Source: an uncultured Prevotella sp.
GTDB taxonomy: Bacteria > Bacteroidota > Bacteroidia > Bacteroidales > Bacteroidaceae
Reading direction: 5' to 3'
Length of the DNA: 37,936 bases
Assembly (NCBI GenBank): GCA_934183135.1
Contig: CAKPRX010000012.1
Location: 1-37,936, forward strand
A program made the translations under genes and the position numbers. Positions 26,538 to 35,014 of this stretch are shown here, in pieces. Under the pieces are notes generated by a model. It was not told the origin of the DNA, did not search any database, and saw nothing but the letters and a program-made list of their open reading frames with translations. Positions within the stretch are counted from its first letter, which is position 1. Each line of letters starts with the position of its first letter.

Positions 26538-26725
26538 TATCTTAGTCGTATCTTATATTATTATAGGTGTAAAGTTCGTAATTTTTGACGAGATGTGCAA
26601 GCCTTTTTTAATAAAATAGGCATCGCCCCGGGCATCTGAGCAAGCTCATGCCGCTCGGCTTACACTATTTTGGCAGAAGCCGCCGCGCTCTGTACCCAGG
26701 CAGACTGTCAGCAGGCAGCTACAGG
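26538..26725. other. Intergenic gap between tamL and the fusion gene
   Basis: 188 bp on the minus-strand path. It contains a possible weak minus-strand promoter: TTG near 26599, then TACGAACTTTA near 26580. The -7 box is imperfect, so the fusion gene may have its own promoter or may be read from tamB-tamL. There is no clear terminator hairpin with a T-run. Confidence 0.35.
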
Positions 26726-29092
26726 TTAGAAAGGGTAACCCACAGCTACGTGCAGGCTCTGCGCGTCGCTGAAGTGGCGGATGTTGTAGAAGCCGCTGCG
26801 CCCCGTGTCGTAAGGTACGTGCAAGCCGATGCCCCAGTCTACGCGCAGGACGAATATCCCCACGTCGTAGCGCAGGCCCGCGCCTGTGCCCACGGCTACC
26901 TGCTGCAGACAGTTCTTGAACTCGAACTTGCTGCCCGGCCGCTCCTCGCTGTCGCGTAGGGCCCATACATTGCCCGCGTCTATGAAGAGCGCCCCGTACA
27001 GGCTGCCCCACAGCTGCTGTCGGTACTCCAGGTTGGCCAGCAACTTCACGTCGCCCGTCTGTTCGATGTACGACAGTTTGGAGTTGGCTGGGTGGTAGCG
27101 TCCGGGGCCTATGCTGCGCACGTTGAAGGCGCGCACGCTGTTGGCACCGCCCACGTAGAACTGCTCGTAGTAAGGAGCGCTCTGCGCATTGCCATAGCTG
27201 AAGATGGCGCCGGCGGCCACGTGGCCCACCAGCGTCGACTTGTCGGCCATGCGCCACCGCTTCACCAGGTCGGTCTGCACCTTGAAGAACTGGGCGAAGG
27301 GGTTCTTGAACATCGTCTTGCCCCGTTCGCTCCACTTCTCGCCACACACGGCGTAAGCCCCGGCCATCACGTTGCCCGCCTCTGATACCGTGAGGTCCCA
27401 GTTTATAGGGTGGCGCTTGTCCGACGGACTCGTATAGCTGTAGGTGTACTGTGCTTTAGGCACAAACTGGTCGCGCATGGACACGCTGAGATAAGGATTG
27501 TCCTTGAGGAGCTGGCTGAAAGCCTCGGTCTGATGCTGCATATATTCGTAAGAGAGTATCAGCGGACTGAACGAATGGCGCGACTGGGGCGACGAATAGT
27601 ATGTATAGGTGAGCTCGCCAGACAGTACGTGGCGCTTGAAGTAGCCCCCACGGTGCAGCACATTGGACGATGCCTTGACCGTGGTGGTGGGTATGCCATA
27701 GCGGTAGTAGCGCGGTGGGCGCTGCCACAGCTTGCGGCGCGAGGCAAACAGGCTGCGCGGGGTGAGCAGCCGTGGGAAGACCAACGAGACATCGCCGCCG
27801 TACTCATACGACTTGATGCCCGTAGAGCTGCCCTCACTGCTGTGGCCCGTCTGCATCTCGTACGACCCATGGAGGTTGACCTCTATGCGCTCGCCTCCCC
27901 TGAAGGCATTGCGCTTGACCAGTCCGGCCACCAGCTCGGGGCCTATGCGCCCCGTGGTCTTGCCTTTGGCGTTGGCCTCGATGTAGAAGTCGTAGGGGCG
28001 GTCGGTAATCAGGTCGAGCTGTACGTCGAGGGTGTCGCCCTGGCGTGGGCTGAACTTCAGGTTGCTATAGCTGAACAGTCCCGTGTTCTGTATGGCCTGG
28101 GTAGAGGCCGCCTCGTCGGTGCTGGAATATAGCTGCCCCGAGCGCAGTTTCAGGTCGCGGAGTACGACACCGGCCCTTACCGGGGGGCGGCGGCCGTTGA
28201 ACCGCAGCGTGAAGTGGCCGAAGGCGAGCGAGTCGCGCAGCTGGTCGCCATACTCACGTCTGAAGTCTATGCCTATGCGGCCTATGGTCCACTGGCGCAT
28301 TACCCGGCTGTCGGTACTGTCGGGCAGCACGAGTCTTATGTCGGCCCGCTGACGGTGGCTGACCGTGTCGGCCAGATAGGTGGCATATCTCGGCTGGTAG
28401 TAATAGTAACCATGGGTGCGCAGCAGGGTGCTGACGCGCTGGCGCTCGCCGTCCAGGCGGGCCACGCTGAACGGGTCGCCACGACGTGTCAGCGCCAGGG
28501 CCTGCGTGGCCCTTATCATGCTGTCGGCCTTGGCGGCATAGCCTATGTAGCTTACCGAGTCTATGCGCCACAGGGGCCCCATGTCTACCGTGTAGGCCAC
28601 CTTGGCCTTCTTGTGGTTGTGGCCCGTAATCTCCTGCGAGCTGACACGGCCGTTAAGGTAGCCATACTTCTTCAGATGGTTTTCGGCCACCGAGGTACGC
28701 AGGGTGGGGTTTACCTCGCTCATCAGCTTGGGCTTGGTGCCAAAAGCCTTGGTTATCCACTGGGAGATGGGCGACGCCGACTGCGAGAAGGCGTTCCATA
28801 TCCATAGCTTCAGCTGGAAGGGGGTACGGTAGTAGCTGCTGCCAAAGAGGGCACCGTTAGGGGCCGATGCCAGGACCGACTCCATCTCCTCCTTGGTCTC
28901 CTCGGCATGGTCGCAGGGCTCGTAGTCGGTGTACTTGATGGGCTTGAGTCCTGTGAAGAGCTGCTCGCCCTCGGGCAGCGCGCTGGTGGTAGAGCACGCA
29001 GTGAGCCCGGCGGCGGCCATGGCGGCCATGGCCAGCCGCAGGGTGCGTAGGGTGTTATGGGTAGTGGGTATAAGCGACTTATTTCTCATCAT
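26726..29092 (-). CDS. tamL: TamL: lipidated TamA/Omp85-family outer-membrane protein
   Basis: A 788-residue BamA/TamA-type protein. An N-terminal signal with lipobox LTAC (Cys33) marks it as the lipidated Bacteroidetes form, TamL. POTRA-like repeats follow (about 75-430; for example YGYLNGRVSS and HGYYYYQPRY). A C-terminal surface-antigen beta-barrel spans about 440-788. The barrel contains YVGGANSVRAFNVRSIGPG near 665-683, the family's VRGF-like L6 motif region, and ends in Phe (VAVGYPF), the usual outer-membrane barrel end. It overlaps tamB by 14 bp. TamL with TamB is thought to serve outer-membrane lipid or protein assembly. ATGs at 29092 and 29089 are both possible. Confidence 0.93.
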   Translation of the reverse strand: MMRNKSLIPTTHNTLRTLRLAMAAMAAAGLTACSTTSALPEGEQLFTGLKPIKYTDYEPCDHAEETKEEMESVLASAPNGALFGSSYYRTPFQLKLWIWNAFSQSASPISQWITKAFGTKPKLMSEVNPTLRTSVAENHLKKYGYLNGRVSSQEITGHNHKKAKVAYTVDMGPLWRIDSVSYIGYAAKADSMIRATQALALTRRGDPFSVARLDGERQRVSTLLRTHGYYYYQPRYATYLADTVSHRQRADIRLVLPDSTDSRVMRQWTIGRIGIDFRREYGDQLRDSLAFGHFTLRFNGRRPPVRAGVVLRDLKLRSGQLYSSTDEAASTQAIQNTGLFSYSNLKFSPRQGDTLDVQLDLITDRPYDFYIEANAKGKTTGRIGPELVAGLVKRNAFRGGERIEVNLHGSYEMQTGHSSEGSSTGIKSYEYGGDVSLVFPRLLTPRSLFASRRKLWQRPPRYYRYGIPTTTVKASSNVLHRGGYFKRHVLSGELTYTYYSSPQSRHSFSPLILSYEYMQHQTEAFSQLLKDNPYLSVSMRDQFVPKAQYTYSYTSPSDKRHPINWDLTVSEAGNVMAGAYAVCGEKWSERGKTMFKNPFAQFFKVQTDLVKRWRMADKSTLVGHVAAGAIFSYGNAQSAPYYEQFYVGGANSVRAFNVRSIGPGRYHPANSKLSYIEQTGDVKLLANLEYRQQLWGSLYGALFIDAGNVWALRDSEERPGSKFEFKNCLQQVAVGTGAGLRYDVGIFVLRVDWGIGLHVPYDTGRSGFYNIRHFSDAQSLHVAVGYPF

Positions 29093-32000
29093 TCTTCTTT
29101 TTGCTGTTGTCTTTCACTGTCCCTGTCTTCTCCAGGTTGCTTTCCGGGGCCGCTGTAGGCGGCGCGCCGTTCTGGACGGTGGGCTGGGCGGCGCGCCTGT
29201 CTATACGGAAGATGTCGCGGAAGTGGCGCAGCTTGCGTTTCCATACAAAACCGGCACCATACTCGCCCAAGGGGCCCTCTAACCAGTCGTACTTGTTGTT
29301 GTCGTAGAACAGGCGCAGGTACTTGCTGGAACTCTGCCCCAGCCGGTACTCCAGCTCGACCTTGTCAAAGAAGGTGTTGTCGTTCTGGCGCATGTCGATG
29401 TCGGCACCGGTAGACACCTTGCCACCGATGTTCACGCTCAGGCGGTTGTTCCACAGCCGCTTGGAGAACTTGAAGTTGTAGTCGGTGTGCATGCCGCTCT
29501 CCGTGGTGGTGTTGTCTATGCTCATGCCTATGTCGAGTCCTATGGAGCGCATGGCCTTGCCCGCCACGTTGTTTATTTCGTTCTGCAGGAACGAGCTCAG
29601 GGCGCTGTTCATGGTAAACTGGCTGGTATTGCCATCGGTGAGATACATACCCGAGGCCAGCATGGTTACCGCCACCTTGCTGCGCCCCTCGGTGGTCATG
29701 GTCTTGAGCTGGTCGCTGATGGTCATGTCGTTAGGCGCGTCGATGACAAACTCCAGTCCCAGCTTGCTGAGCGTCTGGGTGAGCTTGACCCCACAGTCGA
29801 AGTCTACCGCCCTACTGCTGCTGCCCTCGCTCACCGTGGCCTTGACCCGCTCGGTAGCCGTGATGTGCAGCTGCGGGTTCATGGGGTCGCCGGTAAACTC
29901 CAGGTAGCTTCCGTCCTGTATGCTGAAGGTCTTCAGCGGTATGATGGGCAGCGAGTACTTCATCTCGCCGTCGTAGAGGGTGTAGCGGCCGGTAAGTGTC
30001 AGATTGTCAGAGGTGTTGTAGCGCATACGTAGGTCGCCGCCACCTATCAGCGAGATGTAGTTAGAGTGGTCGGCATTGAGCATACACATGATGTGCGAGC
30101 CCTCGTCGACCGAGACGCTCAGGTCCATGTCCAGGCCGCGTATCGCGGGGCGCTGTACGGTTACCGCGGTGGTAGTGTCCTTGAAGTTGGCAAACTTGAC
30201 CAGGTCGTCCAGCTGCGTGTCGGTGGTCAGCTCGGCATCTCGCATCACGTAGGTCATGTCCGTGTTGCCCAGTACGTCCAGCTTGCCCCTCATCCGGAGC
30301 GCGTCGACGGGTCCCTGCATGCTGCCGTAGAAGTTTACGAACGCCTTGCCGTACGCCTCGGAGCGCGTGTTCTCCTTGGCATCTATAATCTTGAAATCGG
30401 TGGCGCGCATGCGTACATCGAGCATCATGTTGCTGAGGTCGGTAAAGTCCAGGGTGCCTGCTATGTTGAGCGGAGCGTCGTTGTTGGCAAACATCTCGAA
30501 GTTCTCGAAGAGCAGGCGGCTTCCCACGATGCGTACCGGGTCATCGGCAAACCGCATCTGTACCCCGTAGGGCTCGCTGACCAGGTAGGTAGAGTCCAGG
30601 TACACCTCGCCGTCGACGGTGGGCTTGGCTAACGTGCCGCGCACGGTGAGCTGGCCCTCGCCGTAGCCCCGCAGTCCCACGATGCGGTCGGGTACAAATC
30701 CGTTGACCAGCTGCATGGGCATGCGCTCCAGTCCCAGCGTGGCATCGAGCCATCCGTCGCCCGTACTGGTGTACGTGCCCTTGATGGTGCCCACCTCCTC
30801 GCCGTCGTGGGTAAGCGTTCCGTCTACATAGTGTGCACCGTTGTCCTTGGGCATGTACACAAACTCGCTGCCCAGGTCGCCCATCCTGCACTTCTCGTAC
30901 ACCATGTCGTCTATGGTCATAGCCGACGATACGGAGAGCTCCTTGGCGGTCTTCACGACGTGGAAGTCGCCGTTCATAAGGCCCTCTACGTCGGGCATGT
31001 AGGGAATGACGGACAGCACCTTGTGCAAGTCAAACTTGGCGAGCGACAGGGTGAGGTCCTGGAGGGCCTCGGCATTGCTGTCGTCAGAGTATAGCTGTAC
31101 GCCCATGCCGTCGGCGGCCGTAAGTTTGAGGTTGGCCGATATGCGGTCGTCATCGGCTAACAGGATGAAGTTGTCCTTGTTGGCCTCGAACCGCTTGTAG
31201 CCCAGGATGGGTTCCTTGCCGTACAGGTGTAGCTTGATGCCGTTGTCTGCCATGGCAGCGGCCAGTCCTAAGCGCAGTCCCAGCCGGTTGGCGGCATCGT
31301 ACACCTCGGTCGAGGCGTATGCGCCGCGCTCAAAGACACCTCCCGACAGCAGCGCATTGAACGTATAGTCCGGGTTGTGCTCATTGTTGCGTATCTGGGC
31401 CTGATAGAGCGTGCGGGCCGAGTCGGACGATACCGTAACCCTTATCGTGTCCAGCAGGAAGCGGGCAGCCACCACCGAGTCGGCGCTGACCCTGCCGTTG
31501 AGGCCTGCCTGGGGCGAGCAGCTGGCATCTACGAGCAGTCGGCCCACCTCGTAACCATTCCATTTGAGGAACCGTGCGAACACGTTCTGCCGTCCGCTGT
31601 TCAGGTAGATGCGGGCCTGGGGCAGATGGCGGCGTAGGCGTAGCTGGTCTATGTACCTGCCCTTGGCCTGTAGCTTTATCTCGTCGGTCAGCCGGCTTAT
31701 CTGGCGGAGCAGCCGGGTGTAGTCGCCCTGGGCATCGCAGTCGAGCCTGAAGTCGCCGCAGTGAACCACGGCATGGGTGGTGTCGCGGGTAGACAGCAGG
31801 TCCATGGTGATGGTCTCTGGGTGGTAGGTACGCTCCTGGGTGCTGACGCCTATGTCGGCCACATGGCCCAGGACGCGGTAGTAGTCCTTCAGGTTTGTCT
31901 CGATGTCTATGCGGCTGCTGGCACCTACGCTCAGGGGCTTCTGGCTGATACCCATGCTGGCCAGGTCGGCCCTGCTCAGGTCGCAGGTAAAGGTGCCACG

Positions 32001-33794
32001 GATGTACCGGCCGTTGGCTATGCCGTCAAAGCCCACCGAGCCGTCCATGAAGGCATTGTGCCCCAGGGCCGCCAGGTGTATGTGGCCGTGGCTCATGGTC
32101 AGGGTGGCCTCGGTGTGGCCCACCTGCTTGCGGCCTATGGCGAGCTGGGCCACCCGTGCCCGTGCCGTCAGTCGGGTCGAGGTCTTTAGCGGGTCGGTGC
32201 CCGTGCCCTGTGCCTCTATGTCGGCCGTGAGGGTGCCTATGCCCATGTGGGGCACGAAGTGGGCCACCTGTAGGCCGCGGGCGCGTAGCTGGGCCGAGTA
32301 GGCCATGCGCCGGGTGTCTATCCGGGCTCGTCCCTGGAGCGAGCCGCGGCCCTCGGTCAGTGCCAGGGTGGCGGCATACTGTGGGCCATGGGCCGTGAGG
32401 TGGCTCTTGAGGCGCATGCCATAGGGCAGGGCCACCTGCCGGGCTATGGAGCGGGGCAACAGGTTCTTGATAAAACCTATCTGGTAGGTGCGGAGGTCTA
32501 TGTTGAGGTCGGCGGTCAGCTTGTCGGGTAGGGTGAGGTTGCCCACAAATCCATCGGCATGCAGGTCGGCCGCCGTGGGCATGCTGATATGCAGGCCCGT
32601 CAGATGGGCGCGTCGCAGGTTGCCTCTCAGTATGCCGTCTATGCGTAGCGGATAGTTGGGCAGCTTGCCGAGCAGTCCTGCGGGCAGCATGCGTCCGCCT
32701 ATGGCGGCTATGTCCTGCTTGCCTATGCTGGTGTGCAGGGTCAGTGTCATCGTTCCGGGATGCAGGGAGTCCAGCACGTTGAGCGCCATGTGGGCCTGGG
32801 CCTTGATGGCCGACTCGGTGGTGGCAAGGGCCAGCATGGGTATGCTGATGGCGGCCGAGTCGATGGCTATGCGCGTCTGCAGCGAGGTGAGCCGCAGTCC
32901 GCAGCGCTCTGTGAAGGAGCAGGAGCGTACAGTGGCCTCTATGCGTGGCGCGTGGAAGAACAGCGAGTCGACCCCGAGCGACAGATGGCTGAGCGCCAGG
33001 TGGTTGTAGTCCAGTCCGCCGGTATGTGGGGCCATGTGGTTGTCGTAGCAGAGCCGGCCCTGCTGCCAGTCCAGCTGGGCCACACGGTAGAGCTGGGTGT
33101 ATAGGTCGAAGTACCCTTGGCGCGCCCTTACCCGGCCTAAGTAAGCCTGTATGGCCAGCGTGTCGCCAGGGGTATGTAGCGTTACCGCCGACCTGTCTAT
33201 GGCCAGGGCCGCCACCTTGATTTTCCAGTAGTTGGGCGTCTTCGACGTGTCGGGCGGCACGGTGTCGCTCAGTTCTATGTTCAGCCGCGCGTCGCTCAGC
33301 CGCGCACTGTTAATGGTCATGTCGCTGCGGCCTAAGTCTATCCCGTGTGCCCTCACGGAGAGCAGTCCCACCGTGCCGCGTACCCGTGCCTGGTGTACTA
33401 TGTTGGCCGTGTTCAGGGCCACCTGCCTCAGTTCCAGTCCGTCTATGTTGACCACACCCCTGAGCAGCGGCAGTATCTGCACGTCGGCCACCACGCGCTG
33501 TATGTGGGCTATGGTGTCGCGCCGGGAGGGCAGGGTGTCGCAGGGCTGTATGACCCGGATGCCCCTGACCTCTAAGTCCAGGGGGAAGGCCAGTTCTACA
33601 TGGTCTATGTGTATGTCCATGCCCGTCTTGTCCGACGCGTAGGCCGTAACCAGCCTCACGGCCCAGTTCTGTACGGGCGGCAGATAGAGCAATAGGGTGA
33701 TGAGCAGCAGCAACCCCATCGTGCTGGCCACGGTGATGGCCGCTATGCGTGATGTCTTGGTGAGGTGGTGCCGTATGGTTGGAGATACTGTCAT
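29079..33794 (-). CDS. tamB: TamB-family translocation/assembly module protein
   Basis: A 1571-residue AsmA-like/TamB protein anchored in the inner membrane by one N-terminal helix (about residues 17-40). A very long periplasmic beta-rich region follows, and the C-terminal DUF490 domain (about 1150-1520) contains repeated beta-taco-like strands (for example GRYTLYDGEMKYSLPIIPLK). The length is typical of bridge-like lipid transport proteins. The C-terminus is charged and low-complexity (NSKKKNDEK), unlike E. coli TamB. It lies directly upstream of and overlaps tamL. The two form the inner- and outer-membrane halves of a trans-envelope complex. Confidence 0.93.
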   Translation of the reverse strand: MTVSPTIRHHLTKTSRIAAITVASTMGLLLLITLLLYLPPVQNWAVRLVTAYASDKTGMDIHIDHVELAFPLDLEVRGIRVIQPCDTLPSRRDTIAHIQRVVADVQILPLLRGVVNIDGLELRQVALNTANIVHQARVRGTVGLLSVRAHGIDLGRSDMTINSARLSDARLNIELSDTVPPDTSKTPNYWKIKVAALAIDRSAVTLHTPGDTLAIQAYLGRVRARQGYFDLYTQLYRVAQLDWQQGRLCYDNHMAPHTGGLDYNHLALSHLSLGVDSLFFHAPRIEATVRSCSFTERCGLRLTSLQTRIAIDSAAISIPMLALATTESAIKAQAHMALNVLDSLHPGTMTLTLHTSIGKQDIAAIGGRMLPAGLLGKLPNYPLRIDGILRGNLRRAHLTGLHISMPTAADLHADGFVGNLTLPDKLTADLNIDLRTYQIGFIKNLLPRSIARQVALPYGMRLKSHLTAHGPQYAATLALTEGRGSLQGRARIDTRRMAYSAQLRARGLQVAHFVPHMGIGTLTADIEAQGTGTDPLKTSTRLTARARVAQLAIGRKQVGHTEATLTMSHGHIHLAALGHNAFMDGSVGFDGIANGRYIRGTFTCDLSRADLASMGISQKPLSVGASSRIDIETNLKDYYRVLGHVADIGVSTQERTYHPETITMDLLSTRDTTHAVVHCGDFRLDCDAQGDYTRLLRQISRLTDEIKLQAKGRYIDQLRLRRHLPQARIYLNSGRQNVFARFLKWNGYEVGRLLVDASCSPQAGLNGRVSADSVVAARFLLDTIRVTVSSDSARTLYQAQIRNNEHNPDYTFNALLSGGVFERGAYASTEVYDAANRLGLRLGLAAAMADNGIKLHLYGKEPILGYKRFEANKDNFILLADDDRISANLKLTAADGMGVQLYSDDSNAEALQDLTLSLAKFDLHKVLSVIPYMPDVEGLMNGDFHVVKTAKELSVSSAMTIDDMVYEKCRMGDLGSEFVYMPKDNGAHYVDGTLTHDGEEVGTIKGTYTSTGDGWLDATLGLERMPMQLVNGFVPDRIVGLRGYGEGQLTVRGTLAKPTVDGEVYLDSTYLVSEPYGVQMRFADDPVRIVGSRLLFENFEMFANNDAPLNIAGTLDFTDLSNMMLDVRMRATDFKIIDAKENTRSEAYGKAFVNFYGSMQGPVDALRMRGKLDVLGNTDMTYVMRDAELTTDTQLDDLVKFANFKDTTTAVTVQRPAIRGLDMDLSVSVDEGSHIMCMLNADHSNYISLIGGGDLRMRYNTSDNLTLTGRYTLYDGEMKYSLPIIPLKTFSIQDGSYLEFTGDPMNPQLHITATERVKATVSEGSSSRAVDFDCGVKLTQTLSKLGLEFVIDAPNDMTISDQLKTMTTEGRSKVAVTMLASGMYLTDGNTSQFTMNSALSSFLQNEINNVAGKAMRSIGLDIGMSIDNTTTESGMHTDYNFKFSKRLWNNRLSVNIGGKVSTGADIDMRQNDNTFFDKVELEYRLGQSSSKYLRLFYDNNKYDWLEGPLGEYGAGFVWKRKLRHFRDIFRIDRRAAQPTVQNGAPPTAAPESNLEKTGTVKDNSKKKNDEK

Positions 33795-33881
33795 TATAGT
33801 CGATGTTAGGTGTCGGTAAGGTTAACGATGGGTGCCTGTCGGCAGCAGCTGTTTTGTCCGTGGCGCCATCTGTCCTTTTTG

Positions 33882-33913
33882 CAAAGGTAGTGCAAGCCGA
33901 GCGAAATACAAAA
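33882..33913 (-). promoter_or_regulatory. Promoter of the tamB-tamL operon
   Basis: On the minus strand TTTTG (33913-33909), a 19-bp spacer and TACCTTTG (33889-33882) form a near-consensus Bacteroidetes promoter about 90 bp before the tamB start. It is the most start-proximal of three repeats sharing GGTAGTGCAAGCCG. Confidence 0.75.
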
Positions 33914-33919
33914 CAAATT

Positions 33920-34096
33920 CATTTGTTTTTGTTTCCGAGGCGCCGCCTACCGTCATGGCGAGGCCATAAAGGTAGTGCAAGCCGGGCGAAATACACGATT
34001 TTGTTGATAATAAAATCTTCCAAATCCATTTGTTTTTGTTTCCGAGGCGCCGCCTACCGTCATGGCGAGGCCATAAAGGTAGTGCAAGCCGGGCGA
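33920..34096. repeat. Two identical 70-bp direct repeats upstream of tamB
   Basis: Positions 33920-33989 and 34027-34096 are identical over 70 bp, with a period of 107 bp. Each carries a hairpin (CTACC and ATGGC arms pairing with GCCAT and GGTAG) and ends GGTAGTGCAAGCCGGGCGA. That ending also occurs, with one change, at the functional-looking promoter (33886-33903). On the minus strand the copies read TACCTTTA, a one-base decay of the -7 box. The core is shared with the repeats upstream of ssrA. Perfect identity in non-coding DNA implies recent duplication or ongoing conversion. Confidence 0.9.
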
Positions 34097-34197
34097 GGGA
34101 TACACCGCAAAGGGGCGCGTAGGCCATGGCGGTTGGGGCTCGCGTCCGTATAGGTCCGCACCACGGATTCTATCACCATTGTGATCATGGCACGAAT

Positions 34198-34668
34198 TGC
34201 GAAAAACCTTTACACGCGACTGTATATTTATGCAAAACGCGAGGCAATAATGTATAAATATACAGCTGTAGCAGCCGTTTTTCGGGGTGTATTTTCCAAA
34301 AATTTTCATCAAACCAGGACGGTTTTTGAGGCCCTCGGAGCCTATTTTGGGCACCATGAGGGCCATGAAAGTAACAACCTTTTACAAAATAGAGACGTTT
34401 TTCGCCTTTCGCGCCACTATTTCCGGCTCTTTTGAGACCGTTTTTCAGGGTCGCCGCGATGGTCATTTTTTTGCCCGCGATGGTCATTACGATTCTAATG
34501 ACCATCGCGGGCGAAAAAAAGGTCGTTTTCGGGCGGTCAGAAAACGGCCATTTCCGTCACCGTCACCACCTCAGCGAGCGTACAGACAAAAAACAGAAGG
34601 CCGAAACACCATTGCCAGGCGGCTAAACGCCAAAAATGTATATTTATACATTATCAGAAAAAACTTTA
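34198..34668. repeat. Structured non-coding element, copy B (inverted relative to copy A)
   Basis: About 470 bp aligning end to end with the reverse complement of 2187-2661. It starts GCGAAAAACCTTTACACGCG and ends near CAGAAAAAACTTTAC. A perfect 17-bp hairpin lies at 34473-34512 (GCCCGCGATGGTCATTA, loop CGATTC). One stem pair is C-G here and T-A in copy A, a compensatory change. ARG-box-like 14-mers TGTATAWWTATRCA lie at 34221-34234, 34251-34264 and 34637-34650. The spacing of the first two (30 bp) is the same as in copy A. No gene is assigned. Its ends carry 13-mer direct repeats rather than inverted ones. Confidence 0.75.
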
Positions 34669-34935
34669 CGATGTCAGTGTGTGTGCTAATGGAGGTTTCC
34701 GGGCAGCGCTTGATGGGTTAGGCTCACCCTGGGATGTATCGGGAAACTGCGGCGTCAGACTCTGGAAAGCGGGAATGGCGAGTACGGTAAGGGGCAAGAA
34801 AGTTTCCGTCTTTTCGCCCATACTCACGGCCCCGGCCAAAGCCGTAGGGCAGCGGTCGCAGACTACTGCCATCGCGCGCGTATATATAAATAAGGTGGCA
34901 AATGGCCGCTGGGACAAACATTACAGCCGAAAAAG
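34669..34935. other. Intergenic stretch between element B and the pheT promoter
   Basis: About 270 bp with no gene that can be supported. Short open frames exist on both strands, but one runs through the pheT promoter and the other has no family resemblance that can be defended. No T-box, Phe-rich leader peptide or riboswitch is recognised. Confidence 0.4.
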
Positions 34936-34966
34936 TTGCGTAAATGATGGAAAAGTATTACTTTTG
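34936..34966 (+). promoter_or_regulatory. Promoter of pheT
   Basis: TTG (34936-34938), a 20-bp spacer and TACTTTTG (34959-34966) match the Bacteroidetes -33/-7 promoter. The start would be near 34973, leaving a short A-rich leader of about 40 nt before the pheT ATG. Confidence 0.75.
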
Positions 34967-35014
34967 CGACCAAATAGCAAAGAGCGAAAAGTATAATAAA
35001 AAAGATAATAACCA

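Noticed and set aside
33882..34096. CRISPR array
   Set aside because: There are only two full repeats of 70 bp with a single 37-bp interval, the repeat contains promoter sequence, and no cas genes are present.
2187..34668. Insertion sequence or composite transposon formed by elements A and B
   Set aside because: No transposase gene lies in or near either copy, no terminal inverted repeats or target duplications are visible, and the DNA between them is mostly housekeeping genes. A non-autonomous element remains possible and is kept as a finding.
34666..34917. Minus-strand 83-codon open frame between element B and pheT
   Set aside because: No defensible family match, no promoter, and it ends inside the repeat element. 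Coding status is unsupported.
34679..35014. T-box, Phe leader peptide or other attenuator upstream of pheT
   Set aside because: The predicted transcript leader is only about 40 nt and A-rich. No T-box sequence, Phe-codon run or terminator/antiterminator pair is visible.
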